Assembly: GCF_030372065.1 (NCBI RefSeq)
Contig: NZ_JAUDEA010000008.1
Span: 57,490-121,489 of the forward strand
Source of the DNA: Thermophilibacter provencensis
GTDB lineage: Bacteria > Actinomycetota > Coriobacteriia > Coriobacteriales > Atopobiaceae
DNA: 64,000 bases
Reading direction: 5' to 3'
Position numbers and translations under genes: made by a program. Position 1 is the first letter of the stretch, and each line of letters begins with the position of its first letter. This document shows positions 54,686 through 63,284 of this stretch, piece after piece. Under the pieces are notes generated by a model. It saw only the letters and a program-made list of their open reading frames with translations, made no database searches and was not told the origin of the DNA.

Positions 54686-55645
54686 TCAGCCCATGAGCGC
54701 CATGAGCACGGGGACGATGACAAACGACGCGATGGTTGAGACGATGGTGCCCTGGGAGAGCAGCTCACCGGGACGGCCGTACGTGGAGGCGATCGCCGCC
54801 GCCATCGAACCCGTGGGCATGGCGAGCATAACGATGAAGACGCCGAGCGAGAGCGCGTCCGGCACCACCGGGACCAGCAGCAGGTAGCACATGGCGGGCA
54901 CGAGCAGAAAGCGGATGGCCGAGAAGCCCCAGAGGCGCCAGCTGCCCAGAACCCGCCGCAGATCAGCCTCGGCGATGGCAAGGCCCACAAGCATCATGGC
55001 CAGGGGTGACGTCGCGCCACCCACCATGTCGACGGCCTGGGCCACAGGGCCGGGCAGCGGCACACCAGAGAAGAACACGACGAGCGCAATGACGCTCGTA
55101 ACCATGGGGACGTTGAGGACGTTCTTGAGGACGCCCGCCAGACGAGAAGAACACGTGGGCGCCGCATCCTTCTCGCCGTTCTTCTCGCCGGCCGAGGTCA
55201 GGACCCCCACCCCGATGCTGTAGAGAAAGACGTTGGAGACCGCGATGAAGATGCTCCCGAGAAAGACCGACCCGCCGCCGAAGAGCGACTCGAGCACGGC
55301 AAAGCCGATGAAGCCCGTGTTGGTGAGCACGCCCATGAAGAGGTAGAGCGGCCGCTCATCGCGCGACACCCGCAGCGCGAGGCACGCCAGCGCAGCCGCG
55401 GCAAGCATCACGAAGAAGAGCGCCGTGCCGAGGACGAACGACCACGTGATCTGCTCGGCGCCCGCAGAGCTGTCGACCTCGCCCACCGACGCCAGGATCG
55501 TGCACGGGAGGGTCACGTTGAAGATGAGCGCGGAGAGCTTAGGCCGCACTTCCGAGGTGAGGAAGCCCGCTCGTGCGGCAACGTAGCCGATGAGCGTCAC
55601 GAGCACAAGTGAACCCATGCTCCCGATGACGGTGAGGATGTCCAT
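54686..55645 (-). CDS. AEC-family transporter
   Basis: 319 residues with about ten membrane helices in the two five-helix halves of the auxin-efflux-carrier fold. Hallmarks include NVTLPCTIL, TNTGFIGFAVLE and the second-half MPTGSMAAAIAS. Bacterial members (MleP, MdcF) carry organic acids such as malate or malonate. The substrate is uncertain. The start at 55645 has AAAGGA. Confidence 0.88.
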   Translation of the reverse strand: MDILTVIGSMGSLVLVTLIGYVAARAGFLTSEVRPKLSALIFNVTLPCTILASVGEVDSSAGAEQITWSFVLGTALFFVMLAAAALACLALRVSRDERPLYLFMGVLTNTGFIGFAVLESLFGGGSVFLGSIFIAVSNVFLYSIGVGVLTSAGEKNGEKDAAPTCSSRLAGVLKNVLNVPMVTSVIALVVFFSGVPLPGPVAQAVDMVGGATSPLAMMLVGLAIAEADLRRVLGSWRLWGFSAIRFLLVPAMCYLLLVPVVPDALSLGVFIVMLAMPTGSMAAAIASTYGRPGELLSQGTIVSTIASFVIVPVLMALMG

Positions 55646-55681
55646 GCGCGTCCTTTCTGCCAATTGGCACACACGGCTGGC

Positions 55682-56707
55682 CTACTTTGCGTTGGGGTTC
55701 GTGGTGCCGGCGAGGGGCTTCTCGCCGGGGCGGGCTGCCGGACCCACGAGCTCGTGTGCCACGTAGGGCTCCTCGAGGTAGGCAACCTCGTCTGCCGTGA
55801 GCGCCACGTCGAGCGCGGCCACCGCGTCGTCCACGCGCTCGGGCTTGGAGCAGCCCACAATCGGCGCCTCCACGCCGCGCGCCCAGTGCCAGGCGAGCGC
55901 GATGCGCGACATGGGCACGCCGCGGCGCTCGGCCAGCTCGGCCACGCGCGCGACGATGGGCATGTCGCGCTCGCGGTCGGCGTCGTACTTGTTGCGCATC
56001 GTGGTGTCGGTCGTGGAGCGTTTGGACGCTGAGTCCCAGGTGGGACGGCACAGGTGCCCCGAGGCGAGCGGGCTGTACGGCGTGAGCGCCATGCCAAACT
56101 GACGGCAGACGGGAATCATCTCGCGCTCGTCCTCGCGATAGAGCAGGTTGTAGTGGCACTGCATGCTCGTGAACGGGGTCCAACCGTTCTTCTCGGCCGT
56201 GACCTGCATATTGTGGAGCTGGTAGGCGTACATGGCGCTAGCGCCGAGGGCACGCACCTTGCCGGCACGCACGAGGGAGTCGAGGGCCTCCATGGTCTCC
56301 TCAATCGGCGTTTCGTAGTCAAATCGATGGATGATGTAGAGGTCCAGGTAGTCCGCGCCCAGGCGCTGGAGCGTGCCGTCGATCTCGCGGTTGATCGCCT
56401 CGCGCGAGAGGCCGCCCTCGTTGAAGAAGACCTTGCTGGCGAGAACTACCTGGTCGCGCGGCACACCAAGCTCGCGCAGGGCGTCACCGATATACTCCTC
56501 GCTCGTGCCGCGCGCGTAGCAATTGGCCGTGTCGATGAAGTTCACGCCCAGATCAAGAGCACGGGCGATCACCGCGCGCGTCTCGTCCGGGCCGATCGTC
56601 CACTGGTGAAAGTCCGCCGAGGGCGCGCCAAAGCTCATGCCGCCCAGGCAGAGCCGTGGAATCTTGATGCCGGAGTGTCCGAGCGTCGTGTAGGTCATGT
56701 CTGCCAT
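55682..56707 (-). CDS. Aldo/keto reductase
   Basis: 341 residues of the AKR superfamily (YajO/tas-like). The active-site set is visible: Asp and Tyr in DTANCYARGTSEEY, Lys in LASKVF, His in IIHRFD; the NADPH part is IVGCSKPERVDDA. It reduces aldehydes or ketones with NADPH. It precedes the AEC gene after 36 bases on the same strand. Confidence 0.92.
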   Translation of the reverse strand: MADMTYTTLGHSGIKIPRLCLGGMSFGAPSADFHQWTIGPDETRAVIARALDLGVNFIDTANCYARGTSEEYIGDALRELGVPRDQVVLASKVFFNEGGLSREAINREIDGTLQRLGADYLDLYIIHRFDYETPIEETMEALDSLVRAGKVRALGASAMYAYQLHNMQVTAEKNGWTPFTSMQCHYNLLYREDEREMIPVCRQFGMALTPYSPLASGHLCRPTWDSASKRSTTDTTMRNKYDADRERDMPIVARVAELAERRGVPMSRIALAWHWARGVEAPIVGCSKPERVDDAVAALDVALTADEVAYLEEPYVAHELVGPAARPGEKPLAGTTNPNAK

Positions 56708-56721
56708 GATGCAACCCTTCT

Positions 56722-56880
56722 GCCATTTGGAATGCCATTTGGGGACGTGCCATTTGGGGACGTGTTATTTCGCGCAGAGATTTTGGGACAGGTTTTAAGG
56801 CGAGCAGAACAGGCAGGCTTCTTGCTCGCCAATGAAAAACCTGTCCCAAAAACTCTGCACGGAAAAACACGTCCCAAAAG
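56722..56880. repeat. Tandem TGCCATTTGG repeats running into a family A palindrome
   Basis: Three TGCCATTTGG units start at 56722, 56734 and 56749, the last two followed by GGACG. They pass into an imperfect 127-bp inverted repeat (56754-56880) with the family A order GGGACGTGTTATTT, CAGAG, TTTTGGGACAGGTTTT, and an inner GGCGAGCA/TGCTCGCC hairpin. It begins six bases after the cupin stop. Confidence 0.85.
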
Positions 56881-56885
56881 TGCTG

Positions 56886-57305
56886 CTACGCCGGGTAGTC
56901 CTCGTCCGAGACGGGCTCGAGCCACTCGTTGCTGCAGTTCTCGCCGGGTGCCTCAAAGGCGATGTGGGAGAACCAGCTGTCGCGCGCGGCGCCGTGCCAG
57001 TGCTTCACGCCCGCCGGAATCACCACAACAGTACCGGGCGTGAGCTCCTGCGGGCCCTTCCCCCACTCCTGATACCAGCCGCGACCGTCAGTGCAGACGA
57101 GGATCTGCCCGCCGCCCTTGTCGGCGTGGTGGACATGCCAGTTGTTGCGGCACCCCGGCTCAAAGGTCACGTTGGCGAGGCCGACGCCGCACTCCGCAAC
57201 GCTGGTCAGCGGGTTCAGGTACGAGTTGCCAATGAAGTACTGGGCGTAGCCGTCATTGGGCGCGCCCAGGCCAAACATGGGGGTGAAGTCGTTCTCCTCG
57301 CTCAT
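56886..57305 (-). CDS. Cupin-domain protein
   Basis: 139 residues forming one cupin barrel with metal-ligand histidines in NNWHVHHADKGGGQ and VKHWHG. Together with the preceding carboxymuconolactone decarboxylase-like gene it matches a frequent pair of small redox or isomerase-like enzymes of unknown substrate. The start at 57305 has AAAGGAG. Confidence 0.88.
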   Translation of the reverse strand: MSEENDFTPMFGLGAPNDGYAQYFIGNSYLNPLTSVAECGVGLANVTFEPGCRNNWHVHHADKGGGQILVCTDGRGWYQEWGKGPQELTPGTVVVIPAGVKHWHGAARDSWFSHIAFEAPGENCSNEWLEPVSDEDYPA

Positions 57306-57322
57306 GGTTTCTCCTTTGCTCG

Positions 57323-57353
57323 ATGATACGAAGGGACAGTCCCTTCGTATCAT
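57323..57353. repeat. GGGACAGTCCC palindrome (family B)
   Basis: A perfect 31-bp palindrome ATGATACGAAGGGAC-A-complement. Its outer ATGA supplies the TGA stop of the carboxymuconolactone decarboxylase-family gene (57350-57352). Confidence 0.9.
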
Positions 57354-58093
57354 TTGGCGGCATTATCGATGCAGGTGAGGGCGTTCAGGCTGCGCGGGTA
57401 GCCGATGTAGGGAAGGATCTGCATGACCACGCGGTAGAGGAAGTCCTTGGTGCGGCCGAGGTTGAGGTTGGCCCCGGCGTGCGCAGTGGCCTGCGGCTCG
57501 CAGCCGCCCTGCGCCACGAGGTAGCAAAAGGTGACCATCTCACGGTCGAGGTCGGAGAGGCCGGCGCGCGTGTAGTAGTCGCCAAAGCAGTTCTCGGCGA
57601 GCCACCGGTTCACGTTGGCGCGCTCAGGGGCGCCGGTCTTCCAGTTCTCGCGCATGCCCTCGCCAAAGTAGTCAATCTGCTTCTGGTTGCCTGCGGCGCC
57701 GCGCGTCTCGAGCGTCGTGGTGCCTTGCGCGGGCAGCGGGAGCTCCACGCCCTTCTCGGCAAACGCCTCGTTCATGGCCGAGAAGAACGGGCGGGTCCGG
57801 CCGATGCCGAGATACGCCGTACCCTGGTAGATGACCTCGCGCGCCTCGACGGGGGTCACGGCCTCGGCGCCGAGCGCCTCGGTCAGCATGACGCGGAACT
57901 GGTCTGCGCCCTGGCAGCCGAGAAGCGCCGCCAGAATCGCGAGGTAGCGCTCGCGCGCCGGAAGCTCTGCCGTGGGCTCGCTGGGGACCTCCTCGCCCGC
58001 AAAGTACGCGAAGCGCTCCGCGAACTCCGGGTCGGTCGGCGCCAGCTGAGCCATGCCGCAGGTCAGCGTGCTCGTGTCTGTTATGTCTGTCAT
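57350..58093 (-). CDS. Carboxymuconolactone decarboxylase (AhpD-like) family protein
   Basis: 247 residues with two tandem CMD domains; the second has LSDLDREMVTFCYLVAQGG and the family core around AHAGANLNLGRTKDF. Catalytic cysteines of AhpD (CxxC) are not evident in the second half, so it may not be a peroxidase. A cyclophilin-like gene precedes it and a cupin follows, all on one strand with short gaps. The start at 58093 has AGGAG. Confidence 0.85.
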   Translation of the reverse strand: MTDITDTSTLTCGMAQLAPTDPEFAERFAYFAGEEVPSEPTAELPARERYLAILAALLGCQGADQFRVMLTEALGAEAVTPVEAREVIYQGTAYLGIGRTRPFFSAMNEAFAEKGVELPLPAQGTTTLETRGAAGNQKQIDYFGEGMRENWKTGAPERANVNRWLAENCFGDYYTRAGLSDLDREMVTFCYLVAQGGCEPQATAHAGANLNLGRTKDFLYRVVMQILPYIGYPRSLNALTCIDNAAK

Positions 58094-58101
58094 GGTTGCT
58101 C

Positions 58102-58476
58102 CTATCTCTCCGGTTCCTGTTTGCACGACTCGATGCGAACGCCGTGGGTTCCCTCGAGGTCACAGAGCGCGTCGAGCGGGCCCACCGCGTGGCCCAGCGT
58201 GACCTGCCCGCCGTAGCGCGCGGAGTTGCGCTCGTCGTCAAAGAAGAGCGCGAGCCAGTCGCCCTCGGGCTTGTAGTTGAGGTCGCCGTCGGACCAGCCG
58301 GGGTGAACGTCGGCGGCGTCGTACGGCAGCGAGAAGCCCAGCTGCCCGCAGCACCCCACGCTCGAGACACTCATGGAGAGCGCCTGCGGGAGCCGCGCCG
58401 CAAGGGCACGTGCAGCCGCGGAGCCATTTAGCTCAACGGGCACCGCAACCCCACCTATCTGCAGTTCAGCCCTCAC
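58102..58476 (-). CDS. Cyclophilin-like domain protein
   Basis: 124 residues of the cyclophilin_like type: an N-terminal strand, then LNGSAAARALAARLPQALSM, then GDLNYKPEGDWLALFFDDER and a final EGTHGVRIE. These small beta-barrel proteins frequently accompany oxidoreductases and CMD proteins. No proline-isomerase active site is present. It starts with GTG, GGAGG six bases upstream, and is divergent from a LysR regulator. Confidence 0.8.
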   Translation of the reverse strand: MRAELQIGGVAVPVELNGSAAARALAARLPQALSMSVSSVGCCGQLGFSLPYDAADVHPGWSDGDLNYKPEGDWLALFFDDERNSARYGGQVTLGHAVGPLDALCDLEGTHGVRIESCKQEPER

Positions 58477-58487
58477 GTCCGCCTCCC

Positions 58488-58518
58488 ATGTGACAAAGGG
58501 ACAGTCCCTTTGTCACAT
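58488..58518. repeat. GGGACAGTCCC palindrome (family B)
   Basis: A perfect 31-bp palindrome, ATGTGACAAAGGGAC-A-complement, in the region between the divergent cyclophilin-like and LysR genes, 12 bases in front of the cyclophilin-like start. Confidence 0.9.
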
Positions 58519-58555
58519 TCTCCGTCGCGAGACTCTGCGCTACAATTGCTTATAT

Positions 58556-58573
58556 CGCATATCGTGATATGCG
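58556..58573. promoter_or_regulatory. Palindrome between LysR gene and its divergent target operon
   Basis: CGCATATC-GT-GATATGCG is a perfect 18-bp inverted repeat with the T-N11-A spacing of LysR boxes, 20 bases before the LysR start codon. It is the natural candidate site for regulation of the divergent cyclophilin-CMD-cupin genes. Confidence 0.65.
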
Positions 58574-58592
58574 CTGACGTAATGGAGCAGCC

Positions 58593-59471
58593 ATGGAACT
58601 CCGCACGCTTCGCTACTTCCTCGCCGTCTGCGAGCACGGCACGATGTCGCGCGCCGCCGAGGCGCTGCACGTGACGCAGCCCGCGCTCTCCCGTCAGATC
58701 GCCGCGCTGGAGCGCGAGCTCGGCACCTCGCTCCTCGAGCGCCACAGCCGCAATGTCACGCCCACCGAGAAGGGCCTCTACCTGCGACGTCGTGCGCAGG
58801 AGATCGTCGGCCTCGCCGACCAGACCACCTCAGACCTCACGCACGGCGAGGACATCATGGAGGGAGACGTCTTCATCGGCGCTGGCGAGTCAGAGGGCCT
58901 GCGCGTGATTGCCCGCCACGTGCGAGACTTTCGCGAGAAGTACCCCGACGTGCGCTTCCACCTGCACAGCGGCAACGCGCCGGACCTCATCGAGCGCCTG
59001 GAGCACGGCGTGGACGACTTCTCGGTGCTCATGAGCTACCCCGACGTGGACCGCTACGCCCACCTGCGTCTCTCCCCCACCGACGCCTGGGGCGTGCTCG
59101 TGCGTGACGACGACCCGCTGGTCGCGCGCGAGGCCGTGAGCCCCGCCGACCTTCTCGACGCGCCGCTCGTCGTGCCGGAGCGCCACGCCAAGGGCGACAA
59201 GCTCACTTGGCTTCTCGCCACGTGGTTTGGCGAGCGCGCTGGCGAGGTCAGCATCGCGGCGACATACAACCTCTCCTACAACGGCGCGCTGCTCGTGCGC
59301 GAGGGCGTGGGCCGCATGGTCTCCTTCGACGGGCTCACAACGGTGGGCCCGGGCACGGGACTCGAGTTTCGCCTGCTCTTCCCGCCGCTCGTCTCGGTCA
59401 TCGACCTCGCCTGGAAGCGCGACGTTCCGCTTTCGCACCCTGCCCGTCTTTTCCTCGACAGCCTGCAATAA
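58593..59471 (+). CDS. LysR-family transcriptional regulator
   Basis: 292 residues with a LysR helix-turn-helix (GTMSRAAEALHVTQPALSRQ, IAALERELGTSLLERH) and a periplasmic-binding-type effector domain. It most likely senses a small redox or aromatic compound and controls the divergent cyclophilin-CMD-cupin-AKR set. GGAG lies six bases before the ATG. The oxidoreductase gene 52 bases downstream may also belong to its regulon. Confidence 0.92.
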   Translation: MELRTLRYFLAVCEHGTMSRAAEALHVTQPALSRQIAALERELGTSLLERHSRNVTPTEKGLYLRRRAQEIVGLADQTTSDLTHGEDIMEGDVFIGAGESEGLRVIARHVRDFREKYPDVRFHLHSGNAPDLIERLEHGVDDFSVLMSYPDVDRYAHLRLSPTDAWGVLVRDDDPLVAREAVSPADLLDAPLVVPERHAKGDKLTWLLATWFGERAGEVSIAATYNLSYNGALLVREGVGRMVSFDGLTTVGPGTGLEFRLLFPPLVSVIDLAWKRDVPLSHPARLFLDSLQ

Positions 59472-59522
59472 TGGAGGAAGACAGCCTCCTCAAACCACCT
59501 CCCGTCGTTAGAAGGAGAAGCC

Positions 59523-60158
59523 ATGAAGGTCATGCTCGTGAACGGAAGCCCGCACAAGGCGGGAAGCACCAACCGCGCGCTCGAGGAGGTGGCGCGCACC
59601 CTCGAGGCGGAGGGCATCGAGGCAGAGATCTTCTGGATCGGCGCGCGACCCGTGGGCGGCTGCGTGGCCTGCGGCGGCTGCGCCAAGCTCGGCCGCTGCG
59701 CTTTCGACGACGTGGTGAATGAGTTCCGACCCAAGGCGGCCGAGGCCGACGGCTTTGTCTTTGGCGCGCCGGTGCACTACGCGCACGCCGCGGCGTCGCT
59801 TCTGGGCTTCATGGACCGCCTCTTCTACAGCAACGGTCGCGCGGGGGCGCCCAACGTGCTCGTGTACAAGCCGGCAGCGGCCGTGGCGAGCGCCCGGCGA
59901 GGCGGCACCACCTCGGCCTTCGACGACATCAACAAGTTCTTTACCATCGCGCAGATGCCGGTGGTGAGCTCGCGCTACTGGAACAACGTGCACGGCAACG
60001 TGGCCGAGGAGACCGAGCAGGACGCCGAGGGCCTCTGGACCATGCGCCAGCTCGGACGCAACATGGCATGGATGCTCAGGTGCCTGGAGGCCGGTCGCGC
60101 GGCGGGCGTACCACTGCCCAAGCAGGAGGCCGGCCAGACGACTAACTTCATCCGGTAG
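59523..60158 (+). CDS. NAD(P)H-dependent flavodoxin-fold oxidoreductase
   Basis: 211 residues with the FMN loop LVNGSPHKAGSTNRALE and a cysteine-rich segment GGCVACGGCAKLGRC typical of iron-sulfur-flavoprotein/NADPH-dependent FMN reductase-like proteins. It probably reduces FMN or quinone-like substrates. AAGGAG stands before the ATG; it may be cotranscribed with the LysR gene. Confidence 0.88.
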   Translation: MKVMLVNGSPHKAGSTNRALEEVARTLEAEGIEAEIFWIGARPVGGCVACGGCAKLGRCAFDDVVNEFRPKAAEADGFVFGAPVHYAHAAASLLGFMDRLFYSNGRAGAPNVLVYKPAAAVASARRGGTTSAFDDINKFFTIAQMPVVSSRYWNNVHGNVAEETEQDAEGLWTMRQLGRNMAWMLRCLEAGRAAGVPLPKQEAGQTTNFIR

Positions 60159-60185
60159 ACACCACGGGCCCAGAGCAGGCCTTCG

Positions 60186-60722
60186 TTACAGCGAGCAGCC
60201 CAGCTCGAAGGCGCGCTGCGGGGCGTCCGTGGCACGCGTCATGGACGGCGTGCCACAGCCGTAGCCGAGCACGCGCCCGCAGTCGCACAGGTCGAGGTAG
60301 CGGACCAGCGTGTCGTAGTGAGCCGCAAGCGCGTTGAAGGTCCAGCTGTCCGTGTTCCACGCCACGGCGAGAAGGACGGAGCGCAGCCGCCGCGCCGTGA
60401 TGGCGGGGTTCTCGGAGCAGAAGCGGTCAATCACGGCCTTGAGCTGCGCGGACATGCCGTAGTAGTAGAGCGGAGTCGCCAGGGCCATCACGTCGGCCGC
60501 GAGGATCTTCTCGAGAATCGCCGCCATGCCGTCGCGTTGAACGCACGGACGAGCGCCGTAGCCGCAGGCCACACAGCCCGTGCACGGCCTCACATCCGCC
60601 TGCGCCACGTCGATGCGCTCGACCGCGTGCCCCGCCTGACGCGCCCCGCGCGCGAACTCCTCACAGAGAATGGCAGTGGAGCCGTCGCGGTTGGGGCTCC
60701 CCTGCAGGATGACGATGTTCAT
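60186..60722 (-). CDS. Flavodoxin-fold NAD(P)H oxidoreductase
   Basis: 178 residues with LQGSPNRDGSTAILCEEF at the FMN site, a cysteine segment PCTGCVACGYGARPC and the dimerisation TPLYYYGMSAQLKAVIDRF. It is a relative of the gene at 59523 and transcribed toward it. The ATG overlaps the stop of the broken flavodoxin upstream. Confidence 0.88.
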   Translation of the reverse strand: MNIVILQGSPNRDGSTAILCEEFARGARQAGHAVERIDVAQADVRPCTGCVACGYGARPCVQRDGMAAILEKILAADVMALATPLYYYGMSAQLKAVIDRFCSENPAITARRLRSVLLAVAWNTDSWTFNALAAHYDTLVRYLDLCDCGRVLGYGCGTPSMTRATDAPQRAFELGCSL

Positions 60723-61136
60723 GATCTTCTCCCCTGCAGTCCCAGGCCGGCCGCCCATTCAGCAGCCTCGTCGCCAGCGCCGGACGAGAAACGCTCGCCC
60801 TCGAGCCAGTCTCCGGAACTCGCAAGCTCGGCCAGGCGCTCGGCGCTGCCCCCGATGCCCGAGGAGCCCGACGTGTAGAACGGCATCACCGTCTTGCCTG
60901 CAAATTCGTTGCCCGCCACGAACGTGCGCAGGGGCCACGCCCTCCGTGTTGCCCGTCGCCGAGAAGTACGCCACAAGCACGCTGTCCGCGGGCGCGACAT
61001 CCGCTGCGGGAGCGTCCTCGACCGGCTCCGTTGCCGGAGCGGCCGCGGGCACCTCGTCCTTCTCGCCAGAGCAACCGGCCGCAAACAGGCTTGCCGCCCC
61101 CGCCGCAACCGTCAGGAAGTATCTTCTCGTCAGCAT
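60719..61136 (-). pseudogene. Lipoprotein flavodoxin with an internal deletion
   Basis: The start is intact: a signal peptide with the lipobox AAGC (Cys22) and the flavodoxin FMN loop DSVLVAYFSATGNTEGVA. Directly after, the frame continues into nonsense, while the neighbouring frame resumes with FAGKTVMPFYTSGSSGIGGS, the end of a flavodoxin, to a stop at 60719. The middle of the domain, about 60-70 residues in intact relatives, is missing and the frame is shifted. The product cannot fold as a flavodoxin. The stop overlaps the next start codon. Confidence 0.85.
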
Positions 61137-61147
61137 GGTCCTTCTCC

Positions 61148-61711
61148 CTACTCGTCCGTGTGCGCACGCGCCTTGGCAAGGCTCAGGCAGTCGGCGATCT
61201 TCTCGCCCGTGGCCAGGTAGGTGTAGGTGGGCATCTCGAAGAGCACGGGGCGCAGGGCCGCCACATCGACCCTGCCATCCTCGGTCATGATCGCGTCGTC
61301 CGCATAGGTGCCGGCAATCGAGCAGATGAAGTTCTCGAAGCGGTCGATCTCGTAGACGTCCTCCACGCGGCACTCCATGGAGAGCTTGGCATCGTCGATG
61401 AGCGGGGCACCGGCCTCACCCGCGGTCCAGGCGAAGACGTCGGCCTTGCTCTGGCGCAAGCCGCTCACGCTGCCGCAGAAGTCCGCGCGGTCGAGCCAGG
61501 ACTCGTCGACCACGTTCACGGAGAGCACGCCCGTCCGCTTGATGTGCTCGTTGATGAAGTGCGCGCCCGCGAGGCTCACCATGATCTTGCTGTGGCTTGG
61601 GATGCCCGTGTGCGCCACGAGCGTCCAGGTGGGCTCGTCGCCGTTCATGGTACCCACCACAATCACGGGCATGGGGTAAAGCGCGGGCTTGGATCCGATG
61701 TTCTTCTTCAT
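61148..61711 (-). CDS. Flavin reductase (FMN-binding split-barrel) protein
   Basis: 187 residues, similar to flavoredoxins. MPVIVVGTMNG and TGIPSHSKIMVSLAGAHF are the FMN-binding part. It transfers electrons through FMN in the cytoplasm. It stands directly upstream of the broken lipoprotein flavodoxin and may have been its electron donor. Confidence 0.88.
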   Translation of the reverse strand: MKKNIGSKPALYPMPVIVVGTMNGDEPTWTLVAHTGIPSHSKIMVSLAGAHFINEHIKRTGVLSVNVVDESWLDRADFCGSVSGLRQSKADVFAWTAGEAGAPLIDDAKLSMECRVEDVYEIDRFENFICSIAGTYADDAIMTEDGRVDVAALRPVLFEMPTYTYLATGEKIADCLSLAKARAHTDE

Positions 61712-61731
61712 CTTCGTGTACCTTCTTCTGA

Positions 61732-61797
61732 GGGACAGGCCCCAACGAAAACCTGTCCCAAAATCTCTGAACGAAATAACACGTCCCGTTTTTACAG
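61732..61797. repeat. Partial family A repeat
   Basis: GGGACAGG and CCTGTCCC form an inner hairpin (61732-61758). On one side only, the family A order CTCTG, AATAACACGTCCC, GTTTTTACAG follows to 61797. On the minus strand the CTGTAAAAACGGGACG end supplies the last codon and TAA of the alcohol dehydrogenase gene, as at aspS. Confidence 0.85.
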
Positions 61798-62973
61798 ACT
61801 GGCGCGGAGGACCGCCACGATTTCGTCGCGGGAGAGCGGGTGGTAGCCGCCCTGCATGACGAGGGTGGAGTCGGCGATGGCCTCAATCATGTCCTCGGTG
61901 GCGCCCAGCTCGGAGATGCTCATGACGCAGCCAATCTCGCGCATCCAGGCCTCCATGGCGTCGAGGCCGGCGGCGGCGAGCTCCTCGGTCGTGCGACCCT
62001 CGGGCGAGACACCCCACACGCTGGTCGCAAACCGCGCGAACTTCTCCACGCCATAGGGCATGACCAGGCGGTAGTACGGCAGCGCCACGGCGGCGAGCGT
62101 CATGCCATGCGTGGCGTCGGTATGGGCGCCCACGGCCTGGCCGAGCATGTGGACCTCCCAGTCCGTGGACTTGCCGCAGGCCACGAGCGTGTTGAGCGCC
62201 CAGGTGGCACACCACATGATGTTGGAGCGGGCCTCGTAGTCCTCCGGGTTGGCCACGGCGGCGCGGCTGGCGGTGACGAGCGAGCGCATGAGGCCCTCGG
62301 AGAGGTAGTCGGAGGTGTTGTCGTCGGTGCCCGAGAAGTACTGCTCGGTGATGTGGTTCATGATGTCAAAGATGCCGGCCACCATCTGATACTTGGGCAG
62401 CGAGTAGGTGAACTCGGGGTTCAGCACGGCAAACTTGGGAAACACGCGCGCGTCCGCGAAGACGTGACCGACCTTCATCTTGATCTCGTGGTTGGTGATC
62501 ACCGAACCGCAGTTCATCTCGGAGCCCGTGCCCACCATCGTGAGGACCGAGCCCACGGGAATGACGTCGAGGTCGGCCGCCGGCTCGTCAAAGTCCACCC
62601 AGTACTTCTGCCAGGGGTCCACGTCCGCCGGCAGATTGGCCGAGACGGCCACGCCCTTGGCGTAGTCGATGCAGGAGCCGCCGCCCACCGCGAGGATGAG
62701 GTCCACGTGGTTCTCGCGCGCGATGGCCACGCCCTTGTAGAGCTTCTCGACGGTGGGGTTGGGCATGACGCCCGCGTCCTCGACGACGGTCTTGCCCGCC
62801 GCCTTCAGCGCGGCGATCACCTGGTCGTAGATGCCGTTCTTCTTGATGGAGCCGCCGCCGTAGACGAGCTGGACGGTCGGGCCGTACCCCGCGAGCTCCG
62901 TCGCGAGGGCATCCATGGCGTCCTTTCCAAAGATGAGCTTGGTGGGGTTGTGATACGTGAAGTTACCGAGCAT
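61792..62973 (-). CDS. Iron-containing alcohol dehydrogenase
   Basis: 393 residues of the group III family (YqhD/BDH-like). NAD(P)-binding GGGS and GTGSEMN are present, and the metal ligands are visible in GIFDIMNHITEQYF and HMLGQAVGAHTDATHG. It reduces aldehydes or butyraldehyde-like substrates with NAD(P)H. The family A repeat provides its stop codon. Confidence 0.92.
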   Translation of the reverse strand: MLGNFTYHNPTKLIFGKDAMDALATELAGYGPTVQLVYGGGSIKKNGIYDQVIAALKAAGKTVVEDAGVMPNPTVEKLYKGVAIARENHVDLILAVGGGSCIDYAKGVAVSANLPADVDPWQKYWVDFDEPAADLDVIPVGSVLTMVGTGSEMNCGSVITNHEIKMKVGHVFADARVFPKFAVLNPEFTYSLPKYQMVAGIFDIMNHITEQYFSGTDDNTSDYLSEGLMRSLVTASRAAVANPEDYEARSNIMWCATWALNTLVACGKSTDWEVHMLGQAVGAHTDATHGMTLAAVALPYYRLVMPYGVEKFARFATSVWGVSPEGRTTEELAAAGLDAMEAWMREIGCVMSISELGATEDMIEAIADSTLVMQGGYHPLSRDEIVAVLRASL

Positions 62974-63093
62974 TGCGATCCTCTTTCATCTTGTTACGTG
63001 ACGCTACGTTACTTATATCAGATTCTAGGGACTTTGGGTCGATTATGTAGAAATCGGCGAGAAAAACCGCTCGCCCTTCTCGCCACCTCGCTA

Positions 63094-63196
63094 GGGTATG
63101 TACACAATTCAAAGGTTGATGTCAGTGGCGCAAGCATCTGACCTGCGGTTTTATCGCCTGCAACGCCGAGAAAAACTTGCAACTGTGTACATACCC
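63094..63196. repeat. 103-bp palindrome (family D)
   Basis: Outer arms GGGTATGTACACA and complement are perfect; TTCAAA and TTGCAACT follow inside, as at 50042-50160. It lies between the divergent alcohol dehydrogenase and TetR genes. Confidence 0.8.
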
Positions 63197-63212
63197 TCGC
63201 CATGCCCCGGAA

Positions 63213-63242
63213 TGGCAAAAAGGGACGGCCCCTTTTCCGCCA
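63213..63242. repeat. Diverged GGGAC hairpin (family B)
   Basis: TGGCAAAAAGGGAC pairs imperfectly with GCCCCTTTTCCGCCA. It lies 43 bases before the TetR start codon, next to TATACT (63253-63258), a possible -10 box. Confidence 0.6.
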
Positions 63243-63284
63243 CCCGCTTGGCTATACTTCTCTCAGAGCAATCGGGAGGGTTTC

